From positions 24,523 to 88,522 of the forward strand of contig WGNM01000021.1 in NCBI GenBank assembly GCA_016124575.1: 64,000 bases of DNA, given 5' to 3'. Shown piece by piece: positions 35,457 through 45,376 of this stretch. Position 1 is the first letter of the stretch, and the number at the start of each line of letters is the position of its first letter. A model generated the notes under the pieces. It did no database searches and had not been told where the DNA came from. It saw only the letters and a list, made by a program, of their open reading frames with translations. The DNA is from Cryomorphaceae bacterium (GTDB lineage Bacteria > Bacteroidota > Bacteroidia > Flavobacteriales_D > Sanyastnellaceae). A program made the position numbers and the translations under genes.

Positions 35457-36790
35457 AACCACTTTCCATCGGTTACCGGTCAATCTTATCTATTGCGCTG
35501 CCCCTATCACTCGGAGCATTCGTCCAATTCCTGGTTGTATTAACCGACAACTACTTCCTCAGTCGAGTGAGTGAAAACTCCATTAATGGAGCAGGTAACG
35601 GCGGACTCTTGTACATCACCGCCATAATGCTTGGGGTTGGATTGGGAGGAGGCACACAAATCTTGATCGCCCGCAGAAACGGATCTGAAGACTTTAAAAA
35701 TGTCGGTATTATTTTCGGGACATCCTTGCGCATAAGCATCGTTGCCGGAGCTTTTTGTTGGCTGATTTTCAGAGGACTAGACCAGTATGCCTTTCAGTAT
35801 TGGTTGAAGTCTGCCGACATATTGCAAACCATGCGAGAGTTCATGGACATACGCACTTACGGCTTCTTTGTCTACATCCCCACCCTCATCATAAACAGCT
35901 TATACATGGGGATTGGGAAGACCAGAATACTAACCCTATCGATGGGATTGGTAGCAGGACTGAACATCGTATTAGATTGGTTATTGATATTTGGCAATGC
36001 AGGATTTCCGGCCATGGGTCATCAAGGGGCAGCGTTGGGAACCCTGATAGCCGAGATTGGCGGATTGATTTTTATAAGCATTTATACCTGGCGCACCTAT
36101 CGCAACTCCCATTTTGAGCTTTGGAAAGGACTTACCGTGATGAATCCCACCGTTCGCAGACAAATCATATCGCTTTCTTTACCGCTTGTAATACAGCAAA
36201 TAATTGCATTGGCAACCTGGAGTTGTTTCTACTTTCTAGTCGAAAAAGTTGGCAGCACACCCCTCAAAATATCGCACATCGTTCGAAACGGCTATTTATT
36301 GGCATTTGTCGCCATCATGGGCATCAGCCAGACCACCAGAACCATCGTTTCGACCCTGATTGCACAAAACAGGCAGAGCGAATTGCGATTGGCCATAAAG
36401 CGCCTGATGATCATCAATCTCATTGGAGCTTTTTTGCTTTGTCACTGGATGATTTTTTACCCTCAACCCATTGCAGCCCTGTTTTTTGATAACCTCGCAG
36501 ATCAAGCGCAATTGAGTTTAACCTTTCGCATCGTATTCTTCGCCATTATGATGGCAAGTCTCGTATTGATATTGCTCAACATCATTGAAGGCAGTGGAAA
36601 AACCAAAGCAGGCATGTTCATCGAGTTAACCTGCATCAGCATATATTTGGTTTTTGTTTACCTCACAACCGTATATAGTCAGCAGCCCATTCACATTATT
36701 TGGATGACCGATTACATCTATTTCGGGGCCTTGGGATTGATTTCAATACTTTATCTGCGCCGGAGTAACTGGCGTTACAACACCATATAA
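35453..36790 (+). CDS. MATE family efflux transporter
   Basis: A 445-residue membrane protein with about 12 hydrophobic helices and a GTG start. The two homologous six-helix halves begin SIALPLSLGAFVQFLVVLTD and LSLPLVIQQIIALATWSCFY. Typical MATE motifs are GTLIAEIGG and the Asn/Asp-rich loop after helix 1 (DNYFLSRVSENS). It should exchange Na+ or H+ for cationic drugs or metabolites. It is overlapped with trmH and followed by fmt after 3 bp, making a trmH-MATE-fmt unit. Confidence 0.92.
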   Translation: MKPLSIGYRSILSIALPLSLGAFVQFLVVLTDNYFLSRVSENSINGAGNGGLLYITAIMLGVGLGGGTQILIARRNGSEDFKNVGIIFGTSLRISIVAGAFCWLIFRGLDQYAFQYWLKSADILQTMREFMDIRTYGFFVYIPTLIINSLYMGIGKTRILTLSMGLVAGLNIVLDWLLIFGNAGFPAMGHQGAALGTLIAEIGGLIFISIYTWRTYRNSHFELWKGLTVMNPTVRRQIISLSLPLVIQQIIALATWSCFYFLVEKVGSTPLKISHIVRNGYLLAFVAIMGISQTTRTIVSTLIAQNRQSELRLAIKRLMIINLIGAFLLCHWMIFYPQPIAALFFDNLADQAQLSLTFRIVFFAIMMASLVLILLNIIEGSGKTKAGMFIELTCISIYLVFVYLTTVYSQQPIHIIWMTDYIYFGALGLISILYLRRSNWRYNTI

Positions 36791-36793
36791 GTT

Positions 36794-37714
36794 ATGCGCA
36801 TTGTTTTTTTCGGCACACCTGAGTTTGCAGCCATTTCACTCGAGCATTTGCATAAAAACGGAATAGAGATAGGAGCCGTAGTAACAGTGGCGGATAAGCC
36901 CTCGGGGCGCGGACAAAAACTGCATACCTCAGCGGTTAAAGATTACGCCGTAGCGAATCAATTGACAGTTTTGCAACCCGAGAAATTGAAAGACGAAGCA
37001 TTTCAGCTCGCGCTGGATGCCATAGCTGCCGATCTTTTTGTTGTTGTCGCATTTCGCATGATGCCCCAATCGGTTTGGTCGAAACCACCATTGGGCACAA
37101 TCAACCTCCACGGATCGCTTTTGCCCGATTATAGAGGAGCTGCACCAATACATTGGGCAGTGATAAACGGAGATCAAAAGACAGGGTGTACAACATTCTT
37201 GATAAACGAAGAAATTGATACCGGTCAGATGTTGGATCAGGTAGAGATCGAAATACCTGTTACTGCTACCACAGGCGACATTTACACCACACTCGCAAAT
37301 AGCGGCGCGGCATTGCTCTTGCAGACTGTTAGAAAGCTGTTTGATTGCACAGTTCAAAGCCGTCCACAAATACTTTCAGGAAAAGAGCGCAAAGCACCAA
37401 AGATTCACAAAGAGGATACAAAGATCGACTGGAATGGTAGCGCACTAGAAATCTACAACTTCATTCGTGGAATGGCGCCTTTTCCCGCAGCCTACACAAC
37501 CTTGAATGGCGACGTTTTCAAAATCTACTTCAGCCAAATAACAGATGAGCCTTCAATTGGCGCTGGAATAATCCTCCAAACCAAGAAACAACTATTCGTC
37601 TGCACTGCTGATTTCATGCTCGAGATCACCGATTTGCAACCTGCTGGAAAGAAACGCATGCCAGCTTTGGCCTTCATTGCAGGCAATCAGATTGATGGTA
37701 TGAAGTTCGAATAA
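36794..37714 (+). CDS. fmt: Methionyl-tRNA formyltransferase
   Basis: A 306-residue Fmt: VFFGTPEFAAISLEHL, the tRNA/folate loop NLHGSLLPDYRGAAPIHWAV (the Asn-His-Asp catalytic set includes the Asp of IDTGQMLDQ) and a C-terminal OB-like domain (residues about 205-306). It formylates the initiator Met-tRNA with 10-formyl-tetrahydrofolate. It ends the trmH-MATE-fmt cluster; an operator for the following regulator begins 9 bp after its stop. Confidence 0.96.
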   Translation: MRIVFFGTPEFAAISLEHLHKNGIEIGAVVTVADKPSGRGQKLHTSAVKDYAVANQLTVLQPEKLKDEAFQLALDAIAADLFVVVAFRMMPQSVWSKPPLGTINLHGSLLPDYRGAAPIHWAVINGDQKTGCTTFLINEEIDTGQMLDQVEIEIPVTATTGDIYTTLANSGAALLLQTVRKLFDCTVQSRPQILSGKERKAPKIHKEDTKIDWNGSALEIYNFIRGMAPFPAAYTTLNGDVFKIYFSQITDEPSIGAGIILQTKKQLFVCTADFMLEITDLQPAGKKRMPALAFIAGNQIDGMKFE

Positions 37715-37722
37715 TCCATTTT

Positions 37723-37771
37723 GTTACAAATGTAATCAACCTAGATGTTGAGAATATATTACATTTGTAAC
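37723..37771 (+). promoter_or_regulatory. Twin operators of the XRE regulator
   Basis: GTTACAAATGTAAT (37723-37736) and ATTACATTTGTAAC (37758-37771) are near-palindromes of the form GTTACA-nn-TGTAAC. Starts are 35 bp apart, about 3.3 helical turns. The second ends exactly at the ATG of the regulator gene at 37772. They are probably bound by the product itself (autorepression); a third copy lies inside the gene. Confidence 0.7.
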
Positions 37772-38164
37772 ATGAGCTCATTTCAAGACCGCATACAACA
37801 AGTCATGTCGCACTTTAACCTCACTGCTAAGGACTTAGCGGAGATGTGCGATGTCCAACGCAGCGCCATCTCCCACATCCTCAACGGTAGAAACAGACCG
37901 AATGTCTCGTTTCTAGCCAAGCTCTCCGAAGGAATTCCGACATTGAATACCACTTGGCTGTTACACGGTTACGGTGATATTGTTACAAATGTAACAACTG
38001 ACAATCGGAACGAATCTTCGGATAGAAAGTCTAGCTTCGAATACCGACATAAACAAGGCGGGTCAATAGAGAACAGAGACAGCAGGACACTGACCCGAGT
38101 TATTTTATTGTATAGTGACGGACATTTTGAGAGTTACGATCCCAGCGAACAGACTCAAGAATAA
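37772..38164 (+). CDS. XRE-family HTH transcriptional regulator
   Basis: A 130-residue regulator. The HTH is residues about 5-65: [40 protein letters not shown] and [12 protein letters not shown]. The C-terminal part is polar, without a peptidase or S24 domain. A third operator GTTACAAATGTAAC (37982-37995) lies inside the gene at codons for VTNV. ATG 37745 is an alternative start, but it would put operator two inside the coding sequence. The 3' end overlaps the stop of mutB by 10 bp. Confidence 0.82.
   Translation: MSSFQDRIQQVMSHFNLTAKDLAEMCDVQRSAISHILNGRNRPNVSFLAKLSEGIPTLNTTWLLHGYGDIVTNVTTDNRNESSDRKSSFEYRHKQGGSIENRDSRTLTRVILLYSDGHFESYDPSEQTQE
37982..37995 (+). promoter_or_regulatory. Third copy of the regulator operator, intragenic
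   Basis: GTTACAAATGTAAC is identical in its halves to the two sites upstream of the gene, but lies about 210 bp inside the coding sequence. An intragenic site together with two promoter sites could allow DNA looping. Confidence 0.6.
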
Positions 38165-40284
38165 CCGTTAATCAGAAGCGTCAGAATCTCGGTTGCAGCG
38201 ACGGAGATATTTGTCCCCGGCCCAAAGATTCCCACTACCCCAGCATCTTCAAGAAACCTATAATCTTGTTTAGGGATCACCCCACCAACAACGACAAGAA
38301 TATCTTCACGTCCCTCATGTTTCAGCGCTTCAATTACCTGCGGCACCAGCGTTTTGTGGCCCGCGGCTAGTGACGAAACCCCGAGAATATGCACATCATT
38401 TTCCACCGCCTGTCGGGCAGCTTCAGCGGGCGTTTGAAAGAGGGGACCGATATCAACATCAAAGCCGATATCGGCGAAGCTGGTGGCGATTACTTTGGCT
38501 CCTCTATCATGGCCATCTTGACCCATTTTCGCGATCATTATCCTCGGTCTTCGTCCGCCTATTTCAGCAAACTCATCCGCCAATTGTTGCGCGGCTTTAA
38601 AATCATCTCGATTCATAACTTCAGCAGAGTAAACACCAGAAACACTTTGCGTAGTGGCCTTAAAGCGACCAAAAATCTTTTCCATCGCCATGGAGATTTC
38701 TCCCAGCGAAGCGCGCGACCTGGCAGCTTCTACAGCCGCTTCAAGCAAGTTTCCTGAACCAGCGGCGCACGATTCAATTTTTTTTAGACAACGATCTACA
38801 TCCGCATTGTTTCGGCTTGCTTTCATCGCGTTCAAACGCTCAATTTGACTGATGCGCACCTTCGAGTTATCGACTTCACGAATGTCGATATCTGTCTCAT
38901 TTTCAACTTGGTATTGGTTTACGCCGACAATTATATCACGTCCAGAATCGATACGTGCTTGTTTGCGTGCCGCAGCCTCTTCAATTTTCAGTTTTGGCAC
39001 ACCCGATTCCAGCGCAGCAGCCATACCACCAAGCTCTTCAATTTCACCAATGAGCTTCCATGCCTCTTGAGCGATTTGCAGCGTCAGATCTTCCATAAAA
39101 GCAGAGCCGCCCCAAGGATCGACAGCATTGCAAATGCCCGATTCATTTTGGATTACCAACTGGGTATTGCGCGCAATTCTTGCCGAGAAATCTGTTGGCA
39201 GGGCAATGGCCTCATCGAGCGCATTTGTGTGCAGCGATTGCGTGCCACCTAGCACGGCTGCTAGCGCTTCAATACATGTCCGCCCGACATTGTTAAACGG
39301 ATCCTGCTCAGTTAAGCTCCAGCCCGACGTTTGGCAATGCGTTCTGAGCGCCATCGACTTCTCCGATTCCGGGTTGAAATCTTTTACAAGCAGCGCCCAC
39401 AACCAACGCGCAGCGCGCATTTTGGCAATCTCCGTGTAATAATCCATTCCGATGCCCCAGAAGAACGACAAACGGGGAGCAAAGTCATCAATTTTTAATC
39501 CCGCCTTCACTCCTGCTCGCAAATATTCCAATCCATCGGCGAGTGTGTAAGCTAGCTCCAGAGCAGGCGTTGCGCCCGCCTCTTGCATGTGGTATCCAGA
39601 AATACTTATCGAGTTGAATTTCGGCATCTGTTTCGACGTGTATTCGAAGATGTCGGATATGATGCGCATGGAAGACTTCGGCGGGTAGATGTATGTGTTG
39701 CGCACCATGAATTCTTTCAGGATGTCGTTCTGAATCGTCCCTGATAGCAAGGCTTTATCTACACCCTGTTCTTCAGCCGCCACAATATAAAATGCCATGA
39801 TCGGAATCACAGCACCGTTCATGGTCATCGACACCGACATTTCATCAAGCGGAATTTGATCGAACAGCAGCTTCATATCGAGGACAGAATCGATGGCTAC
39901 GCCGGCTTTTCCGACATCGCCCACTACCCTTTCGTGATCACTATCGTAACCGCGGTGAGTTGCCAAATCGAACGCCACACTCAAGCCCTTTTGTCCAGCC
40001 TTTAGATTCTTTCTATAAAACGCATTCGATTCTTCGGCTGTGCTGAATCCTGCGTACTGCCTAATCGTCCATGGACGAGAGGTATACATCGTAGCATACG
40101 GTCCGCGCAAGAAAGGTGCTTTACCCGAAACAAACCCCAATTGTTTCGACGAAGTATCGATAGACGTGTAGCGGTTTTTCACCTTCATGCCATCGGAAAC
40201 CTCAATGGAATCAATCTGACGAGACTTCAACAAACGGTCGACACTCGGCAGTTCGCCGCTATATTTTAGATTGCCCCAGTTCAT
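38155..40284 (-). CDS. mutB: Methylmalonyl-CoA mutase large (catalytic) subunit
   Basis: A 709-residue protein with the adenosylcobalamin barrel: [40 protein letters not shown], and the B12-binding domain at the end with [20 protein letters not shown] (the DxHxxG base-off motif) and GGVIPKQD. It interconverts methylmalonyl-CoA and succinyl-CoA. It overlaps the small-subunit gene by 4 bp (ATGA), so they are translated together. Confidence 0.97.
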   Translation of the reverse strand: MNWGNLKYSGELPSVDRLLKSRQIDSIEVSDGMKVKNRYTSIDTSSKQLGFVSGKAPFLRGPYATMYTSRPWTIRQYAGFSTAEESNAFYRKNLKAGQKGLSVAFDLATHRGYDSDHERVVGDVGKAGVAIDSVLDMKLLFDQIPLDEMSVSMTMNGAVIPIMAFYIVAAEEQGVDKALLSGTIQNDILKEFMVRNTYIYPPKSSMRIISDIFEYTSKQMPKFNSISISGYHMQEAGATPALELAYTLADGLEYLRAGVKAGLKIDDFAPRLSFFWGIGMDYYTEIAKMRAARWLWALLVKDFNPESEKSMALRTHCQTSGWSLTEQDPFNNVGRTCIEALAAVLGGTQSLHTNALDEAIALPTDFSARIARNTQLVIQNESGICNAVDPWGGSAFMEDLTLQIAQEAWKLIGEIEELGGMAAALESGVPKLKIEEAAARKQARIDSGRDIIVGVNQYQVENETDIDIREVDNSKVRISQIERLNAMKASRNNADVDRCLKKIESCAAGSGNLLEAAVEAARSRASLGEISMAMEKIFGRFKATTQSVSGVYSAEVMNRDDFKAAQQLADEFAEIGGRRPRIMIAKMGQDGHDRGAKVIATSFADIGFDVDIGPLFQTPAEAARQAVENDVHILGVSSLAAGHKTLVPQVIEALKHEGREDILVVVGGVIPKQDYRFLEDAGVVGIFGPGTNISVAATEILTLLINGYS

Positions 40285-41624
40285 GACACCGCCTCCTTAT
40301 TTGCTAGTTTCATTGCAGCCAAACCACTTGATTTATCGGCAACGAGTACCTTGTCTGAATCAGACAATAAAAACTTATTAATACCAACCAAAGTTGCTGC
40401 ACCACTATTCGCAGCCTGAACCAATCGTTGTTGATTGATATTTAACTGATTACGAAGCCAATTGAAACCATCTGTTGAAATCAATTCGCCTGTGTTCGTC
40501 CATTCATTTAAGAATGCATACACCTGATCCAAAACCTCTTGAGTGGCCTGTTCTATGTACCCAATTCCGAAACCTGGATCATACACTTTATCAAGTCCGG
40601 ATTCATCGCAAAGCAGATGTTGTATGTTACGCGCCCAACGCAAAGCATCGGCATCATTTGCCTGATTGTATGTTGAAGTCAACACAGCATCGGCCCCACC
40701 GATAACTGAACTCATTGTTGAGATAGTAGACCTTAAGAGATTGTTATACAGCTCATTATTATCATACACCCTCGTACTTGTAACCCCATTGATCCACGTA
40801 ATAACTGAGCAGTCGAATTCTGCACCGTAGCCTTCAATAAGCGCTGCCCAAGCCAATCGGAAGCTTCTAAACTTTGCTATAGACACAAAATAATCTGTGT
40901 CGGCAGCCAGAGAAAACTGGATTAGCGGAGTGGCATCGTCAACCGACCAGCCATTCTTGATGAAAGCATCCAAATACCGTCTACCCGCTGCTAAAGCATA
41001 TGCCACTTCTAAAGCGTGAGAGGCGCCAGCTTCGAACAACCGACAAGCCTCAACATTCACAATCCTCGTTTTTGGAAGAATGGCTTTCACATCCCTGCTG
41101 TTAGCGGGAAGAGAAGAAAGAGCAGACAGCGCCGCATTCACATCATCGGCATCGAACGCATCGGAGATTGGATCATGATTGAGCGACAATTGGATATCAG
41201 CGACATGCGCTAGTCCAGCCAAACTGGCGACCGTTTGCGCAACCTGAATGCGATTTTCCCAATGGCAACGCACCGATAAATCGAGCATATTGAGGTAAAC
41301 ACCCTCAAGGATATTTCGCAGATGCGATTCAGATTTATAGTCCACAACGACCTTCCCAACGCCTGATGCTAGTCCTTCAAGAAGGTCAGCATTGTTTTGG
41401 TATTCCTGCGTGATAAGCCAATCATTTCCAGACGTCAGGAGAGATTTTGGAGGCAGTTTTTTGCTTGTAACATTGTCGTCGCGGTGGATAAAAGGCGAAA
41501 GCTTCACCCCTGCCTCTGCCAGCCAAGCTGCATCTTTCCCCTTCAGCTCTTTTTTAACGAGCTCCAGCCACGTAGCGGCATCCACACTTTGGAAAGCGTC
41601 AACATTTAGATCAGGCCAATTCAT
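40281..41624 (-). CDS. mutA: Methylmalonyl-CoA mutase small subunit
   Basis: A 447-residue subunit from ATG 41624 ([12 protein letters not shown]). It shares the barrel with MutB ([42 protein letters not shown]-type [16 protein letters not shown]) but lacks a cobalamin-binding domain, as expected for the non-catalytic partner. An earlier start at 41663 adds a doubtful leader. It is first in the mutAB operon and divergent from csaA, with 75 bp between. Confidence 0.92.
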   Translation of the reverse strand: MNWPDLNVDAFQSVDAATWLELVKKELKGKDAAWLAEAGVKLSPFIHRDDNVTSKKLPPKSLLTSGNDWLITQEYQNNADLLEGLASGVGKVVVDYKSESHLRNILEGVYLNMLDLSVRCHWENRIQVAQTVASLAGLAHVADIQLSLNHDPISDAFDADDVNAALSALSSLPANSRDVKAILPKTRIVNVEACRLFEAGASHALEVAYALAAGRRYLDAFIKNGWSVDDATPLIQFSLAADTDYFVSIAKFRSFRLAWAALIEGYGAEFDCSVITWINGVTSTRVYDNNELYNNLLRSTISTMSSVIGGADAVLTSTYNQANDADALRWARNIQHLLCDESGLDKVYDPGFGIGYIEQATQEVLDQVYAFLNEWTNTGELISTDGFNWLRNQLNINQQRLVQAANSGAATLVGINKFLLSDSDKVLVADKSSGLAAMKLANKEAVS

Positions 41625-41699
41625 AAAAAAAACATTTCGTGCAAGGTACGAGTTACCACGCAACCCTTATAATCAATCATTAACTTGCAAAGAAAAAAA

Positions 41700-42026
41700 A
41701 TGATTGATTACAGCGACTTCGAAAAAGTAGAAATACGCGTGGGGACTGTTTTGGAGGCCAAGATTTTCGATAAGGCCAAGAATCCAGCATACATCTTACA
41801 CATTGATTTCGGCGAAAAGGGAATTTTGAAGAGCAGCGCGCAGATCACAGATCATTATGCACCCGAAGCGTTGGTTGGCCGTCAGGTTGTTGCGGTAGTC
41901 AATTTCCCACCACGACAGATCGCGAACATACAATCGCAGTGTTTGGTGCTTGGTGCCGTTGGGGAAAGCGGAGTTGTTTTATTGCAGCCAGAGCGCGCTG
42001 TAGATAACGGATTAAGAATCTTGTAA
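41700..42026 (+). CDS. CsaA-like tRNA-binding domain protein
   Basis: A 108-residue protein from ATG 41700 with a single OB-fold EMAP/CsaA tRNA-binding domain: MIDYSDFEKVEIRVGTVLEA, AYILHIDFGEKG, SSAQITDHY, and FPPRQIANIQSQCLVLGAVG. It resembles the C-terminal domain of methionyl-tRNA synthetase and CsaA, binding tRNA or assisting as an export chaperone. Its stop overlaps the convergent kinase gene by 15 bp. Confidence 0.93.
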   Translation: MIDYSDFEKVEIRVGTVLEAKIFDKAKNPAYILHIDFGEKGILKSSAQITDHYAPEALVGRQVVAVVNFPPRQIANIQSQCLVLGAVGESGVVLLQPERAVDNGLRIL

Positions 42027-43874
42027 GCTGATATCGAACAACGAATACTGAGAGATATTGGGATTCATGTTGTGCAGTAAGAGATTAAAAGTAGTCCCAA
42101 AATCGGGTGTGCTTTCAACCAAAATCTCACCACCAACTTTGTCTACAAAATCTTTTACAAAGCTCAATCCCAGCCCCTTACCTTCGCCTTCATTGGTTAA
42201 CCGTTTAAAAGGTAGGAACAGATCTTTACCGTGTTTTATTAAATCTATACCAATACCGTTATCGGAAATCTCTAACCACAGTCCATTATCTGCTGGACGA
42301 GAAGTAATAGAAACGACAGAATCTCTAGTTGGACTAGCGTATTTGATGGCGTTCCCGACCAAATTATTGAGAATACTGGCTAAAAAAGCTCTGTTAAAAT
42401 GGAGGGTTGGTGCTTTGGTGAAATCAGCGAATACCGACACTTCTTTTGCTTGCATCAACGATTCAAAGCCAACGAGGACACGATTCAACTCAGTCCGCAG
42501 GTCGAGGTCTTCTGTTTGCAGCCTTTTATTTCTTCGTGTTTCAGAAAGATCGAGAAGTTCCTTAACCTGCTCCGATAGTTGATTTGTGGCCGCTACCAGC
42601 TTATCTGTCACCACCATTTTCGTCTGCTCATCAATCGATTTTTGAAGGAGCAGAGAAAGATTATAAATATTCGAAACTGGAGCTTTAATATCGTGTGCTG
42701 TTGTCTGCACGAAGCTATCGAGTTGAACATTTATCTTCTTAAGTCGCTCAACCTTAACTACTTCGTTTTGAATGTTTTTGAGTGTCCATATCAGATTTGA
42801 CGTCCCCTCTTCTACATTTATCAATTGTATTGTGGATTCGTAAGGCATCCACACATTGTTTTGTTTTATTGCAAATCTTTCACGGGCGCTATTTTTAGAT
42901 TCACAGGCAGCGAAAACCATTAGCTTTTTGATATCCAGTTTGCCTTCATCTTCGACCGAACGCACCCTCCCTTCGAGAATCAGCGGCAACTGGTCGATAT
43001 GTAAGAATTTTGAACCCAGTAATTTTTCTGCCTTCTCATTTAAAATAACAACAGACCCATTTTGACGCAGGAGGATTGAGGCTTCTTCTAAAACTTTGAA
43101 TGCCGACATCACTTGTTCATTGACCGACAGTTTTTCTTGTTCAGCGCTTTTGATCTCGGAAATATCTTTGAGCACGACAATTACTGCGGCGAGGGTATTG
43201 TATTCTACCCACGGACAAACTTGAATGTTAAACCATCTGTTGTTGAGGGTGATTTTGGTTTCGATTCTGAAAGTCTCAAAACCATTGTGTAAACGAGGCA
43301 GCAGAGAATTGAACGTTTCGCGGTCTTCGTCATCGATAAAGTTCAAAAAATTCAAACCCAAGAACCATTCAGCATTCCGATCGAGCCAATCATTGTTGAT
43401 TTTCCGAATTCGCATGTCGATATCCAGAGCAAGCACAACATCTGAAGAGAACTTGAGCATGCTCATCCATGCTTGATTGAGATGCTTCGAATCGAGAATG
43501 TGTGATTTCTGTAATGTTATCGTTGAAAAGCCGAAAAGTTTGCCATCGACATCGTGCTCAGGGATAATGGTAGTTTGCAATTCAAGATTCTGACCATTTA
43601 CGGCATGCATCTCTGAAAATTCGACCGGAAGTTCATTGCTTTGGGCCTTATCGAATTGATCGATCCAGTTATCAATGGATGTCTGCTTCGCCGGTAGTTT
43701 TGAAAGTTCTAATCCGATTAAAAAATCACCAAGCAACGCCGTAAAATTGTCGCTGCTATTTGAATTGGCCACTCTGCATTTTCTAGAAACATCCCAAAAC
43801 AACACTGCATGCGGAAGTTGCATAAGGGCATGAATCCGATCAGGCAATACAATTGCTTCTTGTTCTTTTTCCAT
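42012..43874 (-). CDS. PAS-containing cytosolic sensor histidine kinase
   Basis: A 620-residue kinase without transmembrane helices. Three PAS-like modules (about 10-125, 135-255, 270-385) precede the HisKA helix (TTAHDIKAPVSNIYNLSLLL with the phospho-His) and the HATPase domain: N box ILNNLVGNAIKYAS, G1 ISDNGIGIDLI, G2 GEGKGLGLSFVKD. It should sense a cytosolic cue. No response regulator is adjacent, so it is an orphan. The start MEKEQEA follows about 170 bp of upstream sequence that has a divergent gene. Confidence 0.9.
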   Translation of the reverse strand: MEKEQEAIVLPDRIHALMQLPHAVLFWDVSRKCRVANSNSSDNFTALLGDFLIGLELSKLPAKQTSIDNWIDQFDKAQSNELPVEFSEMHAVNGQNLELQTTIIPEHDVDGKLFGFSTITLQKSHILDSKHLNQAWMSMLKFSSDVVLALDIDMRIRKINNDWLDRNAEWFLGLNFLNFIDDEDRETFNSLLPRLHNGFETFRIETKITLNNRWFNIQVCPWVEYNTLAAVIVVLKDISEIKSAEQEKLSVNEQVMSAFKVLEEASILLRQNGSVVILNEKAEKLLGSKFLHIDQLPLILEGRVRSVEDEGKLDIKKLMVFAACESKNSARERFAIKQNNVWMPYESTIQLINVEEGTSNLIWTLKNIQNEVVKVERLKKINVQLDSFVQTTAHDIKAPVSNIYNLSLLLQKSIDEQTKMVVTDKLVAATNQLSEQVKELLDLSETRRNKRLQTEDLDLRTELNRVLVGFESLMQAKEVSVFADFTKAPTLHFNRAFLASILNNLVGNAIKYASPTRDSVVSITSRPADNGLWLEISDNGIGIDLIKHGKDLFLPFKRLTNEGEGKGLGLSFVKDFVDKVGGEILVESTPDFGTTFNLLLHNMNPNISQYSLFDISLQDS

Positions 43875-44044
43875 GGAGATTTCAGAATTTACTCTTAGCA
43901 GCTCTTGAGTAAAGACAATTAACGAAAAATAATTTGGTCTAAAGGGCGATAATTAAGAATCTACAAAGCAAGATGTTAACAGAAATATTGACAAAAACAC
44001 CACTCATTTTCTGATTGAAAAAGAATGCGAAGTAAATTTCGGCC

Positions 44045-44527
44045 ATGAACAAAGCCATTTTTTTAGACCGCGATGGAGTTTTAAACCACGACCCCGGCGA
44101 CTATACCATGAGTTTGGAAGAATTTCATATACTACCTGGAGTTCTTGACGCCCTCAAAAGACTTCATGATGCTGGCTATTTGTTGATCATCATTACCAAT
44201 CAAGCAGGAATATCGAAAGGATTGTACACGCACGACACCGTTCGGGAGATACATGCATATTTCACGCGGGTTTGCAAAGAGGCCGGAATTGACATTACCG
44301 CCATTTATTATTCTCCACATCACGAGGCATTTGGAAAATCGCTGACGCGGAAGCCAGGCAGTTTGATGATAGAACGCGGACTAGCTCGTTACAACATAGA
44401 TGCGAAAAAGAGTTGGATGATTGGTGATAAACAGCGAGATTTAGACGCTGCAGCCAAAGCAGACGTTCGAGGAATATTAATTGATACCAATGCACCTTTG
44501 AAAGAAGTTGTCGATTCTTTAGTTTAG
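44045..44527 (+). CDS. HAD hydrolase of the GmhB/HisB-N type
   Basis: A 160-residue phosphatase. The HAD motif I is FLDRDGVLN, followed by motif II-like IITNQAGI and motif III/IV KSWMIGDKQRDLDAA. Family members remove the 7-phosphate from heptose 1,7-bisphosphate or act on histidinol phosphate. The usual zinc loop C-x-H...C-x-C is altered: here SPHHEAFGKSLTRKPG, with Ser, Ser and Thr in place of cysteines. It lies 6 bp before the aminotransferase gene. The substrate is uncertain. Confidence 0.88.
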   Translation: MNKAIFLDRDGVLNHDPGDYTMSLEEFHILPGVLDALKRLHDAGYLLIIITNQAGISKGLYTHDTVREIHAYFTRVCKEAGIDITAIYYSPHHEAFGKSLTRKPGSLMIERGLARYNIDAKKSWMIGDKQRDLDAAAKADVRGILIDTNAPLKEVVDSLV

Positions 44528-44533
44528 CACTTC

Positions 44534-45376
44534 ATGCAATACGTTTACAACAGCGGAGAATTTATACCTACGGAAGGATTCACCCTTCGGGCATCGAATC
44601 GTGGGTTTCGCTTTGCAGATGGATTTTTTGAATCGGTGCGGGTTGTTTCTGGCAAACCGGTATTTCTCGAACACCATTTCAGTAGGATACTCGATGCTCT
44701 TAAAGTCTATAAAATAAACCGACCTCTTCAATTCTCTCTGCAGAAATTGGATGCTGAAATAAAGCAGCTAATTGAGAAGAACGGCATTCAGCAAGGCGGA
44801 CGAGTGCGCATAACCATTACGCGCAAGGCGGCTGGGTTTTATTTGCCCGATTCGCGTGATATGGAGTATTTCATTGAGGCGACGGCGATTGAGCACAATC
44901 GGTTTACGTTGAATACAGATGGGTTGCGTGTAGACGTGTATCCTGAAATGAAAAAAGACATCAATAAACTGTCGATGTTCAAAAACATTGACGCCAAAAT
45001 GTATGTCTTGGCCAGCTTGTATGCCGAAGATCACCAGCTTGATGATACATTGATTCAAAATTATCGCGGAGGAATCATTGAGACAACGACTTCCAATATT
45101 TTTCTTGTTTCGAACGGTGTGTTGTACACCTCTACTCTGGAAGACGGCGCCATAGCTGGAATAATGCGCATGCAGATCATCAATTTGGCAATCGAAAAAG
45201 GAATAAAGGTTTATGAGTGTACCTTAAATCCTCAGAACTTACTTGCTGCCGATGAGTTGTTTTTGACCAATGCCATCAAAGGCGTTCAATGGGTTGGTAG
45301 TTACCGCACCAAACGGTATTACAGTGAGATGGCCGGACGGTTGGTGGGTATGATGAATGAAAAGTTAGGCCTTTAG
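44534..45376 (+). CDS. Class IV aminotransferase (BCAT/PabC-like)
   Basis: A 280-residue fold-type IV PLP enzyme. FADGFFESVRVVSGKP and the PLP lysine in MFKNIDAKMYVLASLYAE are visible, as are IIETTTSNIFLV and GIMRMQIINLAIEKG. It may act as branched-chain aminotransferase, D-amino acid aminotransferase or 4-amino-4-deoxychorismate lyase; homologues cannot be told apart by eye. It begins 6 bp after the HAD gene and converges with the permease gene by a 4-bp overlap. Confidence 0.85.
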   Translation: MQYVYNSGEFIPTEGFTLRASNRGFRFADGFFESVRVVSGKPVFLEHHFSRILDALKVYKINRPLQFSLQKLDAEIKQLIEKNGIQQGGRVRITITRKAAGFYLPDSRDMEYFIEATAIEHNRFTLNTDGLRVDVYPEMKKDINKLSMFKNIDAKMYVLASLYAEDHQLDDTLIQNYRGGIIETTTSNIFLVSNGVLYTSTLEDGAIAGIMRMQIINLAIEKGIKVYECTLNPQNLLAADELFLTNAIKGVQWVGSYRTKRYYSEMAGRLVGMMNEKLGL

